64,000 nucleotides of DNA. Origin: Pelobates cultripes. Taxonomy: Eukaryota; Chordata; Amphibia; Anura; Pelobatidae. The notes beneath the pieces were generated by a model. That model ran no database searches. It was not told where the DNA came from and saw only the letters and a program-made list of their open reading frames with translations. The stretch is from the NCBI GenBank assembly GCA_933207985.1, contig OW240917.1, positions 118,867,548 through 118,931,547 of the forward strand. The letters run 5' to 3'. This document shows, one piece after another, positions 40,001 through 52,000 of this stretch; within the stretch, counting starts at the first letter, position 1, and every line of letters begins with the position of its first letter. Position numbers and translations under genes: made by a program.

Positions 40001-43000
40001 TGTAGTAATTGTAATACTGTGTAATTTTATGTCTTTTTACTAACATGTGGCTAATGGAGTTTTGCCTCTGTCCTGATTACTTCCCAATTATCTCCAGGAT
40101 AGAGAGGAGGGATTACAATGTGCATTTGGGAGTGGCTAAGGTTAAACTATCCTGATTGGTTACTGTCCAGTTTGTGTCCCAGTGTCCCACCAGGTCCCCT
40201 ACGGGAGTGTCCACCTGGTGGGAAACCTGCATAAATACCGGGCAGGTAGCCCAGATTAAACAGATCACTGCTTGACCCTCAAAACTAAGTGTTTTCTCAT
40301 TTTTGGGGGGGATTTGATTGTATGCTGTTACAGTTCGACTGCAGGAGGGTAAACTGTTCGTATGGTTTTTCCTGTTCGGCTGTTTACAGCATTCGTGTGT
40401 TTCCAGTTCGGGAGTTGGAGAATTTGTGTGTTTCCTGTTTGGGAGTAGGCATGTGCATGGGGAAAATTTTCGGTTCGGTTCGGCATTCCGAAATTCGGGA
40501 CTTTCGCAATTCGGGACTTCAGCAATTTGGCACTTCAACACTTCGGAACTTCGGCAACTTCGGCACTTCGACACTTCGGAAATTCGCCAACTTCGGCACT
40601 TCGACACTTCGGAATTTCGGAACTTCGGCACTTCTCTTGCAGCCGCTTAGTAGATAACGCCCTAATTTCCACGGAATTAGGGAGTTATCTACCAAAAGGC
40701 TGAAAGACCCAAATTGGTCTTTCAGCCAAATCTACTAATACTAAGCAAAAATTATTTAGTATTAGTAAATAGCAAGTATGGGTATGTCTAGTAAACAGTG
40801 AGCAGCCTGTGGCTGCTCACTGTTAAAAAAAAAAAAAAAAAGGTCCCCCCTCCTGAGCAGTGGATGGGGGCCCTAAATATTAATAAGGGGGGCCGGGGGA
40901 GGACATTAGGTCCCCACTTATTAGTATTTAGGGCCCCCACCCACTGCTCAGGGGTGGGGGCCAGGGGGTGGACATTAGGTCCCCCCCTTATTAGTATTTA
41001 GGGCCCCCACCCACCAATTTAGGTCTTTCAGCCTTTTAGTAGACTGCTCCCTAATACCGTGGGAATTAGGGAGTTATCTACTTATTCATTCCTGTCATTA
41101 CATTGACTGGCTAAGTAACTTACATTTTATATGAATGTATGTTACTTGATTGTTGTAAGTGTTGCAAATGCTTACAGCTGAATCCTGGCTATGTTTGTAT
41201 ACTTTTTATTTAAAATTGTATACAATGTAACATTCTTCTTCTGTCACTGGGTAAGTATGTTAGTACTTAGGCAATACTGTGCTTCGGAACTTCGGCACTT
41301 CAGCACTTTGACACTTCGGAACTTCGGCAACTTCGGCACCTCAGCACTTCGGCACTTCGGAAATTCGGTAATTTCAGAACTTCGGGACCTCAGCGATTCG
41401 GCACTTCGGCAATTCGGCACTTCTGCAATTTGGAAGTACCCAAATGTCCGAATTGCCCGAAATTCGTCCGAATTCATATTCGGACCGAAACGAATTGCAC
41501 ATGTCTATTCGGGAGATTGGTGCTTGCAGTAGCTGCCTGTGTATCTGGAAGGGAATATCCTCTATACGGCTGTTTCACCCATTGTGTGCCTGGGGGTGCA
41601 ATTACAGTTTTGTATTGCCACTAGAGGTTAATTTATGTGTTTCTACTAGTGCCATTACCCTCTTCTAACTCCAAGGACATTCTGGGAATTTCCTTCCTCT
41701 ACTAGTGAAGTTCCAGAAATGTTCTTCTTCACGAATGGCATTCCAGTGATATGCTTGATCTGGTTGTGGTATTCCAGTGATTTCTTCATCTAACAGCAGT
41801 ATCCTGGAGGTTCTCCCCTAACTACAATTCGTGTTTCAGTAATATCATCTAACCGCTAGATGTATTTCAATGATTTTCATAGTTGTTCATGGCACCACAG
41901 CCCTTAGACTTTCTGAGTTTTCAGTTCTCCCCCCATGAGACACAAGGGATATTCCTTTCACTTCCTTTAACTCCTGCTATTCCACAGATTTTCTTGGTCC
42001 ACGTGGTCGAGTGGAATTCTAATAATTTCGAACATTTGATAGAATAATTTTGTTAGTTTATTCACTTAGTACTAATACTCCATAAATTTCCTTTATCTCG
42101 TGGTATTCCATTGGTTTCTTTAACCTCGCTAGCAGTATTCCGGTGAGTTTGAATATTTTATAGTAGTAGTTCAGTAATTTAATATGTCAATAAAGTCCAT
42201 CACTGTGTTTTCAACATGGTAAATATTCCACTTTACAAAATATAGGATGCACAGTCCAATAGCTACATAGAATTCAACACTTTATTCAAACATACTTAAT
42301 AAAAAAACATATAATATATACAAAGTTATTAAACAAACAGACAAAGTGCAAAAACACTAAGGCACATATACCAAAGTAATTACCATAAACTTCAAAAGCC
42401 ACAAGCCCCCCACCTGCAAAGTTTCGGCACCTCCCTGGCTGCCTTTCTCAAGGATATCTGTGACAGATACCCTTGAGAAAGGTAGCACGGGAGGTGCCGA
42501 AATGAGGTTTTGTGGCTCCTGTCCTGTCCTGTTAGGCTTCTGAATTTTATGGTAATTACTTTGGTATATATGCCTTAGCTTTTTTGCACTTAGTCTGTTT
42601 GTTTGATAACTTTGTATATATTTTATGTATTGTATGTTTTTTTTTTTATTAAATAATTTTGAATAAAGTGTTGAATTCAATGATGTCTCTGGTCATTTGC
42701 CGCTCTGAGCAGAGTGAATGCCACACGGCATTCAGTTTCTCCTCATGCAGAGCAATTTTTGCATGCTCTGTTTCCTTGCGAGGTTCTTAAGATCACGATG
42801 TCAGCCTTGTGCTATCAACAGGATTCCTTAGAAATTACAGGACCATGTAGGTGTAGGTTTTCTTATACCATTGAAAGTGACAGGTCATATTATTGGAGCA
42901 CGTCATCTGACCTTCACAGATTACACCCCTTTGTGTGATTTGGTGCAGGGTGATGATGCTGTCCAATAGAATTTTGATCGTTCTTATTTTAACTCCCCTC

Positions 43001-46000
43001 TTTCTGAGGATCATTGCCCTGTCATGGTTTATCCGAGATTGCATACTGTGTAGTTGTTTTTTTTTTTTCTGTTTCTAACACGGCTTTGTATTTTGAGTTT
43101 TCTGATTTTCTAGTTCCCTGATTTCGGCTTGTTTATTTGTTATTGAGTAGCTCGGGCATTCTTGACCTTGGCTTTTCTTTTTTTGACTCTGTATTTTTGC
43201 CTATCTATTGCACACGTTAACTGGGCCACTCTAAGGTCCGGTATATGTACCTCTCTCTTTCTCTAATTCCTTCACTCTGTGTGTGTGGGCTACCCAATCT
43301 TGACACCGATAAACGCCAATGAGCCCATCTAGTGTACACTTCCTATCTATAAGCACAAGCTTTATTCTTCATTGTTTCCTGCACAGAACAGCATTGTGTC
43401 GTTATCCATCCCAAGCTTTCCTAAACGCTTCCACTGTTTTTAATACTGCTGCTGAAAGGCCATTCCAGGCATCCACAACTCACTGTACAATATTTTTAAA
43501 TCTGCCTCATGCACATTCTGTTATAAATAAATAGTTTTTGCTATGTTTTGAATCTCACCTTGTTATTACCAACAGATACTGACAAAAGTCACAAGTCATT
43601 AACCTGGTAATAGCTAATGTGGCAAGTATTGCAGCATAAAGAATTTTGTCGAGTTAGAGCACAATATATGATAATATCAGATTTAAGGAGACATTCTTCA
43701 TAGAAAGGAGAAAAACATTCTCATCAAGTGAACTGATGCATAAGCCATATCATGTTTAGCAAAATGTCATCGTGCTCATACCAATTACTTGAGATCATTT
43801 GGAGTTTGGTTGGATGGGATACTCTGGGATAGGTTTTACTCCCTGAGCCATGTGGTGAACACAACCCCAACTCCTGAACAATGACACCATAGTTAATCAT
43901 TATGATATTGCATAATTTATCAATCCTTTTTTTGGACTAAAGCTAAACTGTAACTGATTTGATGTTTATGGATATAAAAATAAATTTTAAAGATTAAATA
44001 TCGATTGAGTAAAATTTCAAATGTCTTAAAGAGGTAAGATATTAATCCCAAATGGTTGACATGGCATTTGATGCTATGGTGCTAACATAGAACATTTAGA
44101 GCATTGATCACTGATACATGAGAAAGGCTAATGTGAATCATCATCGCACCTGACTTTTTACCTTCTCTCTGAGAATTCGTAGCTCACACTGCAGGCGGTG
44201 GAGAAACGGATGTTGCTGCTCTAAAATATTATCAGCAAGGTTGAATGGTCAGGCAACAGGGAAACGTTACCACTACTTTTCATTACAGCCTTGGCTTATA
44301 TTATGACAGCCTATTATGACATTGTCTTCGAAAAAGGAAATTGAGATAATTGTATTTTTTTTTTTTGTAGGGTGATGTTGGTGAAAGTGGCCCAAAAGGT
44401 GATCTAGGAAACAAGGTAATATATAAAACTGAAGAGATGGAATTGAAGCACAAAATATTGTAATCCTGAGAATGTGGAACAGTTTTGGGTTGTGGCATTT
44501 CATTGACGCAATGCATCTCTATGCGGAGATGCTGATTGGTGCACACACAATATCCTCCCAATGCTTTCCTATGGGAATTGGCTCAGATCACCAAGATTGA
44601 TGGTTTGAGCCACGGAGGCGGGGCCATCCACAGCGAGACAATTGTAGCGATGGAGAAAAGGTAAATAGCATACCTTTTAACTCCTTACTGAGGGGGGTCA
44701 GGAACCTAAATAGGTAGTTCAGCACTATAGTGTTAAAAATAAGTGTGTACTCCTAACACTAATGTGTTTCTTTAAGGCCAAAGTAGTGGAAAAATGCAGC
44801 TAGGTTTCCAGTTTGGCTAATTTGACCTTAAATTTGCATTTGCTTAAAGGAACACTACAATACTCCATATTGTAAGGAGTCAACCCATTTTAGAACAGTT
44901 TGACCTTTCCTGGAATCTGCTGAGCGCAATGCACCCCACCTCCACTACTCCTAAGTGAGAGCCAGAGGCTCTTGCTTCGGAGTTTGTTAGCTCTCCTGAG
45001 CCAAGCCCTGTAATGGTGATCACTCTCAACCAATGAGCTAAGCCCTACACTGCCAGGTTTACCTCAGACACAGTGACTAGAGCCCATCTGCCCCATCTAA
45101 GAAATTATTTTTAATAAAATGGATTGAATCCTTACAATGTGGGGATCAGTGGGTTGCAGTGTACACTATAGTGTGCTGTAGTTGTTATGGTGCTTGGAGT
45201 GCTCTTTTAACAATCTATTGACTTTAAGCTGCTGTAGTATTTACAGTCATAGCACTCATCCTTGACTTGGGATGTAGTGTTTATTGAGGGTTACTCTGGT
45301 TGTAAACCTTTGCACATTTAACATGATAGCACATACATAGACAGAGGCACAGCACGTGAACTGTAAACAGATGTTTTAGTAGATAAAACTGTGGAGTATT
45401 GTGTTATATACAGCAGCTCTTTCGATCATTGTATCAGCAGAATACATTTAGTTGACCATAAGTAAGGGAGAAACTTGCTCACTTTATCAGTACTGGGTTT
45501 TAAAGCACTCGTAAAGGTTGCAGGAAAGGAAAACCAAAAAACAGACATTACTTCTCATCAGAAGTGATAGTGAATAATGTTTAGTGCTTTGGCTTTTGTT
45601 GGAACATTTCCACTTGAGCGATTGGTCTGATGTATATACTTTGGAATGTATATTTTCAGGAAGGATTAAGGTTACTTTCTTTATTTTATAGATACTGTTT
45701 TTTTTTATTTCCTAGAAACATTATCTTGCCCAATCTAATCTGCATGTTGCTTAATTGCTTTCAACAGCATAATTCCACTTGAAGGTTTTTAAGTTCAAAC
45801 TGTTTTGTTTATAGAATGAGAAATCTTACAAATGTTAAAGATATGTCCAGCTAATTCTTTCTGCTTGTAATATATCCGCATGGAATAAGCCCTGCTGCGC
45901 CAAGTAGATTGAGTGACCAGTGAAAGTCATTTAGTTTAACCCTTGAGGTAGGAATGTTAAATAGGAAATTTTCCCAAAGGCCAACGCACATTTTTGGTGG

Positions 46001-49000
46001 ACCCTGAGATGCTTTACCTGCACATTCTCTTAATTTCCTCAAATATTGTTTGCACCAAAAATTCCTTATTTCCAAAAAACAACACTATTTGGTTAACTTT
46101 TTGGGGATCTACGGATCCCAAAAAGTCCTTTGTCTTCTTTTACGGATTAAAAAAAAAATAATCTAGCAAAAACTTCTAACTCTGCAGCAGTTAGACAGAA
46201 CATTGATAGAATGAAGTCCATTGTATAGGTTCTGTCTTGTCCGTTACTTTATATAGTTCATAGCTGGATGTAAGCCATCAGGCTAAAGAAATATTGTATC
46301 CCTATAATGGAAAGAGTGTGAATTTGAGAAGCACAAATAGCTAATGTATCACAAATTGCAACTTTCATTTATTTGAGTGGCCCCATGCATATTACTCAGC
46401 TCTCAATAAATTGTAACTTACATACAACAGATCATTCACATCACATTCTGCCAACTCCAACAGTCTGTGTTTTGTCAGTATCTTCATTGGAAGAGAAATG
46501 TCCAAATCTTAGATTGGTGTGCTTTAAGTACTGAGGTGAGAACTACTGCTCTATAAAATGGGAGTCCAATTTGCAATGCTTTCCATGAGATATATGGCAA
46601 ATGTTTATTGTAGTTATGTTTTACTAGCATTTTGCTGACAAAAATTAAGGAATATATAAAAGACCATTTATGGAATTTAACAAGGAAGGTCTCCACAGCA
46701 TCCTTAATTAGCAGAGTACATTTATTTTAATGAACACCCAAGTTCCATGTTTGAACTGTGCACAGTACTACACAGGTCAGCATTTCTATGCTGTGTGACC
46801 AAGAATGTGTGGCCTTTGTCTGGGGAGGAGTAAAGGAGAAATTAATAAATTAATAAATAGAAGCTTGTGTCACCCAGAGCCCTCCCTTGTAGGAAGCAGA
46901 GACCATTAGCTCTATGCTTTTAACAAAATCAAAATGCTGAGAACAAATTCAACAAAAATAATGCAGGCTTCCTAAATATGATTTTATTTTATATTGTAAA
47001 GCAAATTACATTCAGGTTTCATTGTTCCCTTTAAGACGTGCATAAAATTTATACCAACGGAAAAAAAAGAAGTTTGATGGATTGCCTCTTTGTTATGTAG
47101 ACTTCCATTGATAAACATGACATCCCTCTTTTGTGTGCTGCAATACCTTCTAATAGTCTCACAGCTTGTGTGGCTCCAATCTATTTTTTTTTTATTTTTT
47201 TTTTTTATTTTTTAAGAAACCCATTAAGAGCAATTATTGTTAAACGGGAAATTATATTTGATTGCTTAGATTTTCCCTACTGCGCATACAAATAAACTTA
47301 TCATGCGCTGTGTTTCTTTTCATGGTTCCTGAAGAGTGACTAGACAGGGTTAAGCATGGCATAGCGAGAATATTTTCATTTACTGCCCCTTGGCATTGAA
47401 AGCCCAATTCACTGTTGTGATTATAAAGAAATGGACCGTACGGCTTTGATAGATCATTGCTTTTTCAACTGCAAATACACATTAATCTTTGCAATGCCAA
47501 TGAAGCAGATACAGGGATATTGTTATATGCATCCCCAGAATACTAATGGCCCATGAATGCTGTCTAAACCTTAGACAATTCATCATTTTGTGTTTAGTTT
47601 ATTTATTATTCTATTTTAACTCAGAAGCTCTTAGGGAATTTCCTTGTTGCAGAATTCATGTTACCACTCATCACTAGCAAATTAGTTCAAAAATTGAGAG
47701 TACACTGCAACACCTGATTAACTTCTGATGGGTAAGACAAGTATAGCTCCCACGGCATCTTAAACTGGTATGAAGAAACTCCTACTCACAAACAAATTGT
47801 GTGTATTAAAGAAATGCTAATACTTTAAAAACATCTTATATACACAAAAGAGCACATTTAGAGACTCTCAGTTAAATTTCTAAGATTAGGGACCTTATTT
47901 TTAATGCATTATTTAAAGGGACACTCCAATGCCCAAATGCAATATAAATAAAAATCACTGTTTTATCTAAAAACAGAAAATAAAACAAATACTGCACCAG
48001 TCAACGAAATACAAATATCAGGATCAATCTAAAAAAAACAGAAATATAAAAACATAGTGCAAACTGTGTGTACATATAGTAAACCCCTATATAGGATGGA
48101 ACTCACAGGATGCAGAGCCGTCCCAGGAGGGTGCCTGATAAGGATAGAACAATATTCTTGAAGGAGAGCAGCACAGGATACAAATAAATAAATTTAAAAA
48201 ATGATTGATAAGCTGGTTAAAAAATAAGGGACAAATAAGCAGTAAAAATAATGTATAATAAATATACTGGGCAAAAAAGTAAACACCGCATACAAGATAA
48301 AAAGTCCTAAAATAGTAAATGTCTAATAGCAAACGCGTTTCAACTCCAGCTGGAGTCTTCTTCAGTGCGCTTATTTGTCCCTTATTTTTTACCTGTGTAC
48401 CTTTAAGACTGGGGGCCGGCAATATTATATTCTCACCTATACATATTGATAATCTCTTCAATTCTACCTCTGTTCTACCATGTGCTCTTTCAGTAATATG
48501 CCTGTCATGGGTATATATGTCACAGCATTATCTTTCTGAATCACATTTCTGACTGTGCAACCTTGTTTTAGGATCATTTGATTGTCTGTCGTTGGGGCCA
48601 CTTTACTATTCTCCCATGTTCCTTGTTTCTCAAAGCGGCCTTTTTTTTACTCTCTGGGGTCTTTGCATAATCTGCAAAGACCCGACTGTGACATCACCGC
48701 TGGGGGTCCAGTGGCCACGAATGACAGGGAAAGATTAGATTTACTTACCTGAACCTCCCTTATGGGTGCCACCATCCTTTTCATGTCAGAGCTAACACCG
48801 TGCTGCAGTAGCTGGTGAAACATCATATTGCTATTATAGATATTGGTGTATAGATCATGCCCCTGCAGTCTCATTGGTCAATTCGCTGCCATTTAGGAGT
48901 TAAATCACTGTTTACATTCAGTCCTATAGTAAAAACCAATTAAAGAAAAAAGTTACCTGCGCTCTCTCCTTAATCCCTATGTATATTTAAACAAATGGAG

Positions 49001-52000
49001 GTCATTTAGTTACTCCAATGGCCACTGGAGGGAATGCCCGCCTGCCAACGTCAAGGCAGACCCCCTGAGACGGGTCCTACTCTGACCCTTACCTTGCTGA
49101 CTGTATTTACATTCAGTCCTAGCCATACCTCCCTGCACGTGACTTGCACAGCATTCTTAAACACTTCCTGTAAAGAGAGATCTAATGTTTAAACTTCCTG
49201 TATTGCACAGTCTATTTCATTTAGAATTTCTTGTCTATTGCTCTGTTAATAGCTTGCTAGAGCCTACAGGAGCATTATATGTGTGATTAAAGTTCAATTT
49301 ACAGAGTGGGAGATAAAAAATTATAAAACAAATTAACATCTAAAAAAAAAACTATTATGTTATGGAGGCTGTGTAAGTCACAGCCAGGGGAAATGTGGCT
49401 AGGGCTGCATAAGCAGAAATAAAGTGATTTAACTCCTAAATGGCACAAAATAGTGCATTGAGACTGGGGAAGGCTTGATCTATACACTAAAACTGCTGTA
49501 TTAAGCTAAAGTTGTTTGATGCCTATAAGATCCCTTTAAGTTTTTACATTGCCCACAACATTCAGGTCGAGAACACTTAACTGAGAGCTTTAAGTAAGAT
49601 GTTAAATGATGACACTTTAGTTTCATCCCATTAGGAAGTTCTATCATTACTTCTTCATATTTCCTCCTGTCATTGCTTAGTAGTGGCAGAGCGTATTATA
49701 GCAGTATATATTATCAGCCATTGTTGGAGCAGTCATTTGTAAGAACCGCAGACCCCGATTACCTGTCTCAGTTTTACAAGGTCTAAATCCATCTAGTGCT
49801 CTGCACACCAGTGACCTAGGTGTTGAAATCAATACCTTTGTATGTTAGTGGTGACTGACAAAATAGTATTATCTTAAAAGCCATGATAGCTAAGGGCTCA
49901 TTTCTTACATATGGTCTTAATTTTCATTCAGTGGGATATACGTGCCTAGAAAAACACAGTTTTTACAGCTTAGTAGATGGTATTTTCTCTTCCTGTCTGT
50001 CTGGTGCAGTAGAACAGGCTTCACACACTACATAGCAGTCTGGTACAAAGCCGTTGTGTACATTCTGCACAAATGTGCAGGAAAGCATCAGCATTACATG
50101 AACCTCTCACATACAAGATTTTACTAAGTTCCATATATTTGTGGAATTGCTGTATGTTTCAGTTTTACTTCTCAAACATTGTAATTGGTTTTAATAAATA
50201 TATATAATAAATGTATGTATATATAAACTTTACATATAAACTCTACTCACTTTATATATAAACTCTACCTTTGTGCAAAATACTGCCTAACGGTTCACAC
50301 ACCTGTCATGGGCTCATATAATTCTTTTCAGTTTCGGCGAAAATAATAATTTAATAAAGGCATAAATAATCACGCCAAACAAATTAAAATCACTGTTCCT
50401 TCTAGCAGGCATTTAAAAATGTTACATGTTCACTTTAAACAGGATTTAAATGGAGCTTCTGGCAACAATTGTCTGGCCAGGGAGGCTCTTTACATTTGCC
50501 ACTAAAACTACTGCTGTAGATGAAGCTAAAGGTACTATGTGTACATTTTTTTTTGTAATTAAGGGACATTCTAAGCACCAAAACAACTTTAGCTTAAAGG
50601 GTCACTCCAGACCCCTAGAGCACTTTAGCTTGCTGAAAAGCTTTATGTGTGAAGAGTGTGTCCTCTTTTTTTAATTTTGAAAAAAGTGCAGATTTCAATA
50701 GAAATTGACACTTCTATAAATTAACCTTGTTACACCCCCCAAGCAGTCGATCAGAAAACTGGTCCTTCTACTTTCTGGTTTGTTTTATTCAGTGGAGATA
50801 AACTCAAAAGGCAGAAACTGCTAAGAGCAGCTGCCTTGCAAAGACTTATCATTGAGTTGAATTGTGAAGTCTGTGATTGGACAGCCACAGAAAGTCTAGG
50901 CGGGTTTAGAAGGGGAGGGCTTCAAAGGCAGCAGAAAGGAGAACTGCAACTTACAAGCTGTTTTTATATATTTCCCAAATAGAAAAAAAGCTCTCAGTTA
51001 AGTGTTAAATACATGCATGGTTTCATTTGGGGTATATCTACTAAACAGTGATTTTTATTTATTTTGTATTCAGTCATTGGAGTGTCCCTTTAATATATGC
51101 ATTTTGCTTAATTAATCTGCATATAATCTCAGCCAGGAGAGATGTGGCTAGTGCTGCATAAACTAAGTGATTTAATACCTAAATAGCAGAGAATTTGGAT
51201 CTTGCAATGCAGGAGAATTATCAGTACACCAATACGACTTCATTAAGCACAGTTGTTTTGGTACTTAGATTATCCCTTTAATGATATACTACAGGGTTAT
51301 TTACTAAAGGAAGAATTGCAGGGAATTCAAAGTGAGTTCCAAATCAAAAGTCAAAATAGCCAAACTGATAACAGAATTGACTTTACAAGTGCTTCTAATT
51401 TGGTTACTTTGAACTAAATTTGTAAATTTATTTTGAATTATCAGTAATTCTCTCTTTAATAAACAATCATGTTGGATGTTTTATTAGAGTTAACAATTGA
51501 CCAACAAATCAAAAAGAAGAGTTGGAAAAAAATTCCAACTTTGCTGAATTGGAGATTTTGTACAACCTGTTATTTAGATCTCAAGTCACTAGAGAGCGTT
51601 AATTTTATAATGTGTTATTCATTTAAAATCTCCCTGTAAATTTATTATTTAATGTAAATGTTAACGCTTTTTTATTAATGCAATTTTTTATTATTTATAT
51701 ATATATATTACAAATTATTAAACTGAAGTTTTATCACGGGGGATTGCTGGCTTCTTTTGAATATAGCATCCGGTATATACGAATGATCAGTTTGTGCACA
51801 AGACTCACACATTCACTGAATTATCCCAATGGACCATTCTCTTCAGTTCTGTGAGGACTTAAATTGCTGGCCATCAAACAAAGGGCAAAACCGACACAAT
51901 GCTGGTTTAGCAAAGGAAGTAAAATGGGAAGAAACAAAATTAACTTCTTCAATAACACATACAAATTGGGCAATATACACATCAACCCCCGCCCACTGTG

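Larger units (their letters stand above)
40446..41507. mobile_element. hAT-like non-autonomous element (1062 bp)
   Basis: The ends taggcatgtgca and tgcacatgtcta are 12-bp inverted repeats with one mismatch. Flanks tttgggag (40438-40445) and ttcgggag (41508-41515) are an 8-bp target duplication with one mismatch. Inside, both arms carry cttcgg(c/a)a minisatellites (40480-40630 and 41278-41430) flanking a centre of perfect hairpins (40651-40824) and duplicated ggcccccacccac blocks. No transposase. Confidence 0.9.
39603..41625 (+). mobile_element. Possible solo LTR or other element split by a hAT insertion
   Basis: The segment starts tgtggcggaacc and may end at tattgccact, giving short TG...CA-like inverted ends. 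It contains a TATA-like cataaatacc at 40230, and attaaa at 40255. The segment is non-repetitive, more GC-rich than the intron, and continuous across the hAT element at 40446-41507. No 5-bp target duplication could be confirmed and no internal retroviral genes are present. Confidence 0.35.
39271..44370. other. COL25A1 intron (5.1 kb)
   Basis: The left part is a possible LTR-like region (39603-41625) carrying an inserted hAT-like element (40446-41507). It is followed by a degenerate 31-bp tandem array (41670-42185) and a large inverted repeat (42270-42678). From 42690 to 44360 only a weak LINE-like patch (43330-43520) is noted. Confidence 0.6.

Noticed and set aside
40113..40657. 172-codon minus frame and plus-strand frames with repeated Arg/Ser/Glu or Phe/Gly/Thr
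   Set aside because: Produced by the cttcggca minisatellite in the hAT-like element.
42357..42680. 107-codon minus frame
   Set aside because: Runs through both arms of an inverted repeat; no coding support.
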